This document shows positions 46,871 through 58,800 of a DNA stretch of 64,000 nucleotides, in pieces (position 1 is the stretch's first letter; each line of letters begins with the position of its first letter). Made by a program: the position numbers and the translations under genes. The stretch lies in contig CM018037.1 in NCBI GenBank assembly GCA_008638375.1, positions 29,510,576 through 29,574,575 of the forward strand, read 5' to 3'. The stretch comes from Nyssa sinensis (taxonomy: Eukaryota > Streptophyta > Magnoliopsida > Cornales > Nyssaceae). The notes under the pieces are model-generated. The model made no database searches. It was not told where the DNA came from and saw only the letters and a list, made by a program, of their open reading frames with translations.

Positions 46871-49800
46871 TCATAGCGTGTACCTTAGTTGGTATCTGCG
46901 TAACCAATCTTCACCCTTCTCATAATACTCCGATCTGGTAAATGTTTGTTGTGGGAATTGCACAGCAGTAGCATAAGTAGAAGCCCCGCGCCATGCATCA
47001 AGAATTGGATCTGATGCTTTTATGACCCGTATAGGTGTTCCACATGGCTGAATCATCCGAATTCCAGCTTCCAGGCGCTCAGCTGTGCCAGGAAAAAGAC
47101 AGCTCCCGCCAGTCATAAGGATTGATTTAGTTATCCTCTTCTCCAAGCTTTCGCCCTTGGATGGCAACCTCCTGGCGGACACCCCAGCCATCTCATCTAA
47201 CCCTCGCTGGTCGACCCCAATCCAGTTAGGATGAAATAGAATTTCAGGGCACCGGAATCTTTCTACCCCGAGTACAATATGAAAATCTTCTTTGGTGAGA
47301 GGGTGCAACCGTGGGATCTCAGACACAGGCCCTGATTCTGTTTTGGAAACAAATGCTGGGTCTATATCCTGTAAAAGGCATTATCCAGGAATTGATAAGA
47401 TGAATTGAAAATATAAATTTGAAAATCATAAAATCAGAAAGATGACTGACCTGGAGCCTGGAAGAGATGCGAGCCAGCTCTGCTTCATCCTCATCGGGTC
47501 CCCCATCATCATCATCATTATCTTTGCTCATCAGTTTATAGAGTTGCCAATCTTCATCTCTGATACCAAAAGTATCCTCACCCTTCCCTCGATCAAATGC
47601 TGCCGTTGTCAAGAGGCGCATCCTTTCCTTCTGGGCAGCATTCAATCTCTCTCCACGGCCAACACCTCCAGATACATGATTTCCATTTGTGTGACCACCA
47701 TTTGTCTTGAGTCGTTTTCGCTGCTCAACTTTCTCAGAAAGTTCTGTGTATTTGTCACGTAGCTGCTCCAAATAAAGTTCTGGATTCTCTCTACATTGAG
47801 AAAGAAAGAGGGGATGAATGAAGAAAGAGAGAATAACTGTGCAAAAAAGAATCTAACACATTCAATTCTATCTTCCGGAAAAATAAAGATCATCTAATGA
47901 AATCTAAGGTGTTTCTCATGTAATGAAGATAAAAGGCATTCTACCAACCAAAGAACGATGTTTGGATCCAGATACACAAGTGGATGTTTTTCAACCTCAA
48001 ACACCCGACTTCTAAAGCAGTATTTTACAATTGATTAAACATTTGGGGAAAAAAAAGGCAATGAGCTTGGCAACATACAGTCGTTTTTCTTCATCTTGTT
48101 TGTTTTGCCTTTCTCGTTCTAATTCTTCTTCAAAACGTTTCTGTTTAGCTCGTTGCCGACCCTCGGATGTGGTTTTGAGAAATAATTGCTTCCTCTTTTC
48201 CTTGAGCTGTCAAACAAACAGCCAAGAATATATATATAGTCAATATCAAAAACCCAAAAAAAGGAAAAAAAATTCAACAATTATAGGGATTTGAATGAAT
48301 TTGTGTTGGAAAACAATACTGCATTGCAACTATGAGTTGCATCCTTTCCTCATATTTGTCAGAACTCTTGCATTTCATTCAAAAAAATTTAGAGCAACCG
48401 ACAAGTACCAAATTAAAAAATTCTGAAAACTTCAGTTGTTTGGTCGTGTTAACTTCAGAGTAAGAATCAAGTAAGAAGTTTAGAGAGCAGATCAGAAGAT
48501 ATCATCAATCCCATAATTGTTTGGATAACAAGATAATGTAAAATACATAATATATACACACATATATGTCACCAAGACCAACATCAACTTTAAAATGAAG
48601 AGGCTTATGATCAGCCATTTGGTTAAAAGCATACCTGCTCTGGCGTCAGCATGTTGTCAGGTATATCAATGAGGGTATACTTTTCAGATGCGGAAGGATC
48701 CGTCTTCTCCTCGCTTTCAACTTGTTCACCCTTTGCTTTTCTTAAAGATTGTGTTACCTTCACAAGAGCAGATTCTATTTCCTGCTTAGAGACATAGCCA
48801 GTCTGTGCCAGGAAAGATGGAATGTCACTCTCTTCCACATGCTTGAGCTGCTGTAGAAGAAATTCCAAACCCTTTAATTCATTTTCTAGTTCATTTATCC
48901 TAGAAGACCTCTTTGCCTCGGCCATATCCCGCAACCTTTGACCTTGTCTCTCCTTCAGCGCTGCCTTTCTAGCAATCTCCTCCTCTGATGGTGGCTCTTC
49001 AGCTGGTGATGGAGTCCATGGAAGCTGCCAACACCTGGTCTTATCTTCAGCTTCCTTGGCCCCTTTCTGTCACAATAATTACCAAACTTGAACTTCAGAA
49101 ATGAAGAAGAGACTAGCGAGTGGCTGAAGAGCAAATAGCTTGTTACCTGAAACAAGCGAACTTCTGAAGCATAATCCAACGCAATATAACAGTGTTCCAT
49201 TTTCAGGTCTTCAACCTTCTCCCATGTGAGCCTAGACCTGGTTGAGTTCAAAAAAATAAAATCACAAATTGACCAACAGGAAGTTCTAATGTGACAAGGA
49301 GAAGATAGAAATGATTATGCTCACATGTGATGAGGGTACTTGAGAGAAAGAAGTTGCTTTAAGTAATCAGTGACATGGTATCCACCAACATTAGTTCGGC
49401 AACATGCTTCATAAACAGGCTCTCCATTAACAAACTGAAGTTGGAATAAACACCCATTATTATCATCATGAACCAGGTTGTCATCACTATTACAAAATCT
49501 AAAGAAGCAGAGCAAAAGAAAATTACAACCACAAAAGAGTTTATGAGCTTGTCTATTCACTTAGAATCATGACAAGTAATTTCTCTATGCTCATATATAC
49601 AATCGAAAAATAACAACCTCAATTCTGGAAATATAACTGCTACCGCCATTACTATAGCAAAAATGAAGGATAGTAAAGCATACTGGGATAACATGACTAG
49701 TGGTAAATCCTGAGCAGATCGCAAGACCATCGTTGTCACAAAATCCCAGTTGTTGATTATACTTGTAGCTGAAGGCAGCATCAACACCAAATGCTGTGAT

Positions 49801-52800
49801 CATGTAAAGGATGGACAGATTAATTTAGGGATAGCAAAGCCAAACAATACATATGTACATAAAGCCACAAAAAAATAAAAAAGAATAAAAGACCAAATTC
49901 ATGGGTATAAATATGTCTGATGGGAGTGGAACAAGAAAAGAATGACCTCTGGAAGGAAGAACGGTAAGTCAAGATGTTAACACCCGGGCCAATGACAAAC
50001 AGACAACTCATGGCCTACTAAAACATGGTAGACCATGATTCGCTTAATAATTACTAAGCCTGAGCATCCCACATAACCTATGAGATCATAAAGACATTGG
50101 AACTCATAGCCAGCGTTCATACCTACTGAAGGAACTCCATAAGACTCAAATAGAAGTTCTGCCATTTTACTGCGAGACTGAACCGGGTTGCATGCACATT
50201 CAGTAATCAGGACAGGATGGTCAACCTGTTCTGCCCTCAAATTGAAACAACAAAAGGTTTCATGAATATAATACAACCTGAAGCATTAAGATCATGGGAA
50301 CAAATTACTCAATAACAAAATTTGCCAGTTGCCAGGTGCCAGCACAAAGTAAAAGCAAGAAAACATCAGTGCCAAATGTTGTATAAAAAGTGAGGCATAT
50401 GGAAAGCAAAATAAAGTAAATGATTCTATTTTGCTTTGGACATCATTTAATAGATATTAAGGTTTTTGTTTTCTGTCAGCATTTACAGTGAGTTTATTTG
50501 TTTTTCCAACAACCTCACAACAAGATCATGCATTTTTTCTGTTAGTGTTCTATTTCCGTGAATAGCATGATTTTGCTGATCACTCTATTTCATGGTTTGG
50601 GCTTTTCTATCCAGATTCTGGTGAATCAACATTGAATCATGTTGCACCCAATGTCTCCAGAAGCCACAGATGTGCAAATACATTAACTAAAAAATCATTT
50701 CAAACCCAAAACTATCAAACAAAAACATTTGACATCCCCAATCAATTCAAATACCTTGAAGAGCACCGTGTAAGCAACCTATGGGTCTGGATTAAACTAA
50801 ATGATAAGAAAATTGTATACACATGCACATGCGCGCGCCCACATATTAGATGAGGTTTTGGGATGGACAAAAGATCCACTGTAAACTATAGTCTAAGAAG
50901 CACGGACATGGACACGGACACGGACACGAACACGCGGGCATAACATTTCTCAAAAAAGTAGAACACAAATATGTCTATATATATTATACTTTTATACGAC
51001 CATATAATAAAAACCTAACATTATTTCAATTAAAATTGGCATAAAAATACATAAATCACAAAAATGCTATTAAAATAACAAAGGCATTAAATAAAAATTT
51101 AACTTCATTTAATCATCAACATTTATGATTTAAGTTTAAAAACAAATTTACATATGTGTGTGTATATATATATAATCCAAAAAATTTGACGGGAAGAGGA
51201 GAAAATGAGGGAAAAATCCAAAAAGAAAAAAAAAACATGTACTAACATGTCCGAAACATGTTTGAAATTCAAAAAAAATAAAAAATTTGGATACTCTTTT
51301 TTTGCATCTACAGAAAGTGCCCGAGAGTGTCGGTGTCTGAGATGGATACGTGAGCTAAAATAAAGTGTCCATGCTTCATAAACTATAGTTTATAGATACC
51401 AATTAAACCTCATTGTTAATACGCATACGCATATGCATCAGAAAAAGTAAATACCCAGACAACCAACGAATCAAGAGAGGGGGGGGGGGGGTTACAAATC
51501 AACATTGAATACATATGTTCTTTGAGATAATTACACAATGAAAGGAAATGTAAAATGTACCTGTGATTGATCTGCACCCAATCTATCAAACCCAAAGTCA
51601 AGAATCTACAAATGTGAAAATAATATGTGAGGCACAAAACTAAAATTATATAACCAATTAAAAAACACACACTGCACTGATCTAAAAGATTTTTCCTAAT
51701 TTCAGGAAACAATTAAGGTTCACAATGTTGTATGTGTTTGCAAGCATGACATCATGCCAGCCTCTAGAACAATGTATAAAAATTCTATACTAATGGAACA
51801 AGCTAAAAGCAAAGGGCTTCATTGCTCCTAATTAGCTGTTGCATTGAATAATATATTCTCTCATTGCATTTCTCAATCATTTGCTCAATAATTCTAAGAA
51901 GCACGGATACGGACACAGGACACGGATAAGACACGACACAGACAATGCGTTTTTCAAAAAAGCAGGACACGTTGAATATATATTTTAATATTTTTTATAT
52001 GACTATATAATAAAATTTTAATATTATTTCAATCAAAATTAGTATAAAAATACACACATCATGTAAATATTATTAATATATCAAATAAAAAGTAATTAAA
52101 TAAAATTTTAAGAATTTCATTTAATAATTAACATTTATGATTCAAATTTTAAAATAAATTTGTTAACTACTATATATATATATATATATTTGTGTGTGTG
52201 TGTATAAAAAAAAAAATTAGTGGAGAAGAAGAGGAGAAAAAAAGAGAAAAATTCGAAAAAAATAAAGCCAAAAAAATCCAAAAAAGTGTCCGAAATTCAA
52301 AAAAATTATACATTCTTTTTTTCGTGTGTTCGACATAGATACATGAGACAAAATTGAGTGTCCGTACTTCATAACTTAATATTTCATGGAGCAAATATGT
52401 TGTAATTCTTATAATGTGTGTATGATGTGATAACAAAGTATCGCTCACTCGGTGAAATGGCTAAATGGTGAGCTCATTTGCAGAACATTTCACTAGGATG
52501 ATTTTGGGGCCATATAAAAATTGTAATGTGTTTTATGAAAGAGGGGGGGGGGGGGCACAATTTTGGTTGCTTTCAGTATAAAAGTAAACCTAATCATATA
52601 AATAGATGAGAGAGAGATGGAGAGAGAGTTTCTAGGAACAAGTATTACATAGTAAAGCAGAGGGTGTGCAGTAAGACAATTGTGGGAGACATCAAATATT
52701 CGAATTTATCAATTAATAGAATTATTAAGTTTTTTTTTTCCATTCCAATTAAACAAAAACTTCTATTAACTTACTACAAAAAAAATTAAAATAAAGAAAC

Positions 52801-55800
52801 AAATGACAAAACTCATACTTTCCAAAATACTTCCAAATTCCAACATACTCATAACAATGATATGTGATGTTTATGCTACTCCAATGACAAAAAGAAATAC
52901 ACTCCTAATATTTAAAATATTTATTACTGACTCAAATGTTGACCAGATTGGCAGCTCACTTATATATTTGATTCATGAGAATTTCATTGACCGAAATATG
53001 ATACACGTGATAATATTATTTAATTTCCTTTCGCGTATGTATTTAAATTTTTATATATGTTTACATTCTGATAATTGATAACTGGATAAGATTCTTTCAA
53101 ATAATTAATAATTATTAAATAAAAGAATTACTAAGTATCCACCATCAAACCAAGTTCCTTCTTCCAATATTAAATATTAATTATTAAAGGGTCAACTGTA
53201 TCTTTAATCTCTTTTAGTACATATTACGCCTTGTATAATTTGATGCATCATAAGAAAAATTTATCGCCTCAAAATGGGCCTTTTGATGGCAAATTCGTAT
53301 AGGTCAACAGGTAGATCTAAATAAGAGGAGCAGATGGGAGAGAGAATATGCAACATATTTTATCATAGATAACAAAAATATCAACCGTGCCAGTAATTTT
53401 TCCCAACTAAAACTGGATTAAGCTTACATATTCCATTATCTCAAACTGAAAAACAACGTTGCTATCAAAAGCTGAACGAGGTCCTGAACGTGTGCAGTCA
53501 AAGTATTTCATCAATGCAGGATCGTGATCACCAACAATTGTGACAGTTTCACCTACATCAAAATCAAATAAGTTAAGCTGATTTGACCAAGACATACTTA
53601 TCGAAAAAAGAGAGGCTGATTTAATCAAGACCCACTCACTGCCAAACACCTGTACTTTTTCTGTTGTGAAGAAGTAAGACTATCACTCTCTTTAAAGGGG
53701 AAGGGAGAGCAACAACAGAAACCAGAAAAGAAGTTTGTTCAACAATTCTATATAACATAGCCCATAATACTGAAAATCCCACACGACCTCAAGGCCCATG
53801 CCACTTGACACCAAATCAATAAGATTGAAAAAGCTAGCTACTAGTGTTCTCATATACATGCCCATTACTGAAAAAGCAATTCAGTAAGGGTCTTCATAAT
53901 GTTGCCAGAAATGTCAGATTGGAAAAGTAAATACACCATCATCTTTTTGTATGACACTCTTCAAACTCAATGTTTAGCCTCCCATGCTGGCAGTGAACAC
54001 AGCCCCAAGTGTCCCTAGAACTACCTCTCTCTTTTTTGACAAGTTTCTCTAGAACTACTTATGAATTTACTCCTATGTTATTTTGTAAATAATGAGATTA
54101 GTTCGGATAGTTCTACATTTGATTTTTCTACCTTCGATCTACATTTACTCTTTTATCTTTAGCTATATTCAAATAAGAGTACAAGTAGGAATGGCAATGG
54201 GGCTCGAACCCCCACCCCTGACTGTGCCCCGCCCCGCCCCACCCCGGCAACTCATCTCCCCCATCCCTGTGACCCCCCAACCCTGCCCCACCTTACTTAC
54301 AGCATATCAACAGTTCACTTTATGTGAAGCAAATCAAAGAAATCTGTGTGGACTGTGTGTGTGTCTATGTATATATAATCACAAACACACACAGATCATA
54401 TATAACAAACACAGTAATAGAAACTGGGTATTAGCATCAAGCAAAGAACGTTCCAAGCTGAAAATCCATATCTGTCAATTTATAGAGCAAAAGAGTGAAA
54501 AGAAAGAAAAACATAATCAGAATGGAAATGCCAAGGAATCCAATTGAAAACTTAAAACAAAACCCCCAAATTTGCGGATGTGTGTATATATTAATATACA
54601 AAACCCACAAAAATTGAATCTAACAACATTAAAATCGAAGAGGAATACGAACCATGAAGGAGATGAAGATGTTTGAAAGGATGAACATGATCAATCATAG
54701 TGGTCTTTGAGGCGCAGTCCATGAAAACGATCAATTAAAACCTTGGTGGCTGGAGACGAAAATGATAGGAATGATGAGACGATCGGAGAGAAGGATGACG
54801 ACCGGAGAGTTTAGGCACAGCCCAGCTGCTGTTCATGTGCGTGAGGTGAATGTTTTGGAACCCTAATCTCATGAAATGAGAATTTATATGGCATGGTGTT
54901 TTTGAGATTATCTAAATTATAAGGGGCATTTTAGTAAATTAAATGCATAAACAGGGCAGGGTGACCCTTCCCCTTCCCCTTCCCCAACCCCAACCCCAAC
55001 CCGTGATGGGTTATGGTACTCCACCCCAAATCCGCCTCAACCCCCTTTAACCCTTCCCAAACCTGTATCATTAGGGGCGGGGCGGGGTAAATTGCCATCC
55101 CTAAGTACAAGGGTGTGTGTGACAAACTTGAGCAATGCTTAGTTGAGTGTGTAAAACCTAACTTGGCTACTATCTTGCTCACGATCGTCAATTGGTTATG
55201 AATGTGGCTTGATCTTGTGCACTTTGAAAAGTAAATCAAAAGTTCATTATGCATTATGAAATAACTTAAAAGTTACGCTATTGAACTTCTTAGTTATAAA
55301 CCTTTGAATTTCAATTCATTTTTGTTAACTTGCATAGTTTCAACTACCCATTTTTAGATACATTTCAGTCTCGAATGAAAGTCCTAAAAGTGAGTTAGTT
55401 TGATCCAAGACTTGATGGAATGATTATCAAAAGGTAGAAAAAGAAAATGGTTGTTAGAAACTTGAAAAAAGGTCACATTGGAAGTGAGATTCGAGGCATG
55501 AACCAAGCGACTCTTTAAAGAACCAATCAGCTCAAAATAAAAGAAAAACCCCTATATGAACCAATCGGTTCACAAGGAGGAAGGCTCCCAACTATTGAAC
55601 CAATAAGCTCATAGAGTTTTTTTCCACCTCCAGTGGCCAATCAATTCTCTCTTGCCTGGTAATTGTCAAGCGGTGGAAATTGTCTTCAGTTCCTTCTAGC
55701 TGTTTCTATACACTTTTAAGGCCAAATTTGGCTTGCTTTTATTAGGGAAGTCATTTTTCCTTAAGTCCATACGTAGGAAAGAAGAGGTAGAGAGAGGAGG

Positions 55801-58800
55801 GGGGAAAGGAGACTTAAGAGATAGAAAGCTAAAGAATTGGAAGATTGGAGCTAGGCTTGCTCATGCTAAGCTATGAATTTTACTTTAATGATCTCCTTGA
55901 AATTAATTGGTAGAAGCAGAAGTCTAACCAGAAAAATTAGGTCTAATTAGCTCCAAAATCATATTAAGTTTCCTTAGTTTGTATTTTAATACATTAAAAC
56001 TATGGTTAGGAATCTTAAGATAAACCACAGGAAGATAACTAGAGAATGTAGAGGTTCTAGAATTGAATTGACTGAACTAAAACAAGTAGAAAAGAAACCT
56101 TAGGTTGGACTGAAACATAAAATAGAAAAGAAATTACCTAGGTATTACCATTTGGAGCCTTAAAACTTACACATGTGCCTTTATATATATGAATCACTTT
56201 ATGTGTAGAAGACTACATTAGAGAACTCAAGCTACAGATTGGAAGTATTGTGCAGGATATTTGACAACCTAAGGTAAGTAAACTCATACCATGGAATGCA
56301 GAACACCTCTTTTACTTTGGAACTCAATTAGTGAAATGCATTGTTACAGTCTAAAGATGATTTGAATAACTCTTAAGCTCTAAGCAATATTTGAGAACCT
56401 CATGTATATTACGAAAATTGTGACATCCCCTTTGAAATTATAAAGTTACGTTGTTATCAAAATTCATGAACAGGGCATTGAGATTCCAAATTGCACTTGC
56501 CCATACTCATCACAAAAAATTCATGTTTGTAAATACTTGTACTATCCCACATCGATTGGGCGAAAAGAGTTTGGTTGGTATATAAGAGACCGGAAACCTT
56601 ATTAATAATAACTTAGGCTTAAGAATTTTAGATCATGTGGTTGGGCACTTTCTTCAAGTTATTGGGCTAGCAAGCTTGGGGTGGTACAAATGGTATTAGA
56701 GTCGGCTCTCGGAGGGTAGAGGCCCTAGAGTATCCACCTAATGGATAGCTGAGAGATTTGGTTTACCTCACGAGGATGTGTGGTCCTGGCGGGAGCGAGT
56801 ATAGTATCCCACACGGGTTGGGGGAGAAGAGTGTGATTAGTATTTAAGACATCCCAAGCCTTGCCACTATTTTTTTTATCGATAAATGTATATTATAATA
56901 AGGCACCCGAGGGAGGCAAACCCATGTAAAAAAAAAAAAGGGGGACCAATTTCAACAATTAAAGCCTAACGTCCCCCCATAAAATGTATAAACTTATCTA
57001 GATACAATGAATAATCTTCTTTTATCCACAAAAAAGAATTCTCAAAAAACTATCTTTACAAAGTCATGAAGAGAATTAAAGCCCTTCAAAGATGTTTCTA
57101 TTTCTTTTTATCCACAAGCACCAAATAACAAAAAGAGGAGTCATCCTCCAAGTAATCCTCAACTCCTTCCAAATCCGACCATACCTCCATCTCAATAAAA
57201 CATCCTTATTGAGGCCAGCATTAACCCAACTAACCCCAAACAAAGAGAACATTAAGTTCCAAACATCCCTTTCGTATCTTGAAAAGGCATTATTCTGAAC
57301 TTGTCCAACTGGACCCTGTTCTCCAGCAGGGGTTCAAATAATTGGTTGGTGACTGCCCTGTTGGTCCAACTGGACCCTGTTCTCCAGCTGGGATTTCAAA
57401 TAATTGGTTGGTCACTGCCCTAACCAACGGGGACCCTAACTGTTAAATGTTGATCTTAGGACTTGGCAAGATGAATAACTATAAATATTTTATTGTTATC
57501 AAAGTGAGAATTGAACACATGCTGCAATGGAATTACAGTTTTACTAATGCTATATCGACTTGTTTAATGATCGTACATCTTATACCATGCTTATGCTTAA
57601 AACATGTCCATGATAGTTTGATGATTGAATCCTGCCAATACAATGAGTTTTCTAACCCATGCCATGGTATGAGATTTATTAAATGGCTAGTAGGTCATCA
57701 TTGTTAATCTCTGTTTATTTCAGGTGAAAAATAGTAGGAGGCAAGGACTATGGACTCAACTATTAATATTTCTTTTGCTTACTAAAAATAGAAATTAAGT
57801 ATCTAGATTGTGAGTAGTATTGTAAATTATGGATGGTGGAACAAGTCGTGCAAGACTTAAGCATAGAGATAGTCAGTATATACCTATAAATCGTTATCTT
57901 ATTGTTGTGAATAGATCAATAGAACAACCATTGTAGATTTGATTCGAAATTGATTGGATGGCAGATATCTAGATGCCTTGAAAAATGAAGGCCTTTGTTA
58001 AAGAATGTTGCTTACATGTAAATAAAACACCTCATTTAGCTTCTGCTGTGAAGTTCTAGACTCTGCAGGTTAATGAATGAGACTTTGGTGGCCATGAGCG
58101 CTAATTCATTATGATCCGATATCAGGGGCATGACAAAAGGCATCCATCACAAAGTGAAGAACTAAGAGCACTACCCATATAGTTCAATCTCAAATGAAAG
58201 CTATGAATTGAAAGAGTCAAAAGCGCAATAGAAGAGGCCTTTCTTAATTCTTACGATGCATATCCATATACATCAGCCCACTATATTTAGCTATATTAAT
58301 GCTTGGTGTTTGTTCAGAATATGAGGAAATATTGCACTAACAGATGACTAACCTACAGAAATATCAACACACACACACGCTCTATGATTCCAACTTTCAC
58401 AGGACACAAGGATAATTCAAGTCTTAACAAAAAATAAATAAATCCATGTCCAGGCATCCTTAACTATCATCTTGTTCTTGATTATCTAAAGCCTTGTAGT
58501 AGTATCAAGAGAATGAGGGACCTTTAAGTTACTCTTTCAACTTCAATATTTACTTCTTGTTACATGGTCATGTTAGGAAGAAAGAAATGTAATTCCTCCA
58601 AGATCACGTGCAAGTATGCAACCTAGGAAAGTGAAGAAAAATAAAGATAACAAACCACAACATTTAAATGATTTGGCACAAGGCTGATGTCTACAAAAGA
58701 AAAAGTAAGAGAATGATTCGCCATAAACTTGGTGATTATAAAACTCATGGAATCACACCTTTCATCCCCACCAATTTCCCTCTTTCTCACAACTCAATAA

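Noticed and set aside
47642..47893. 83-codon - strand frame
   Set aside because: Reads an ARP5 exon in the wrong frame and crosses an intron boundary.
54092..54547. 151-codon + strand frame rich in Pro
   Set aside because: It spans the left boundary of a hAT-like element and its C/G-rich repeats, so it is a chance frame.
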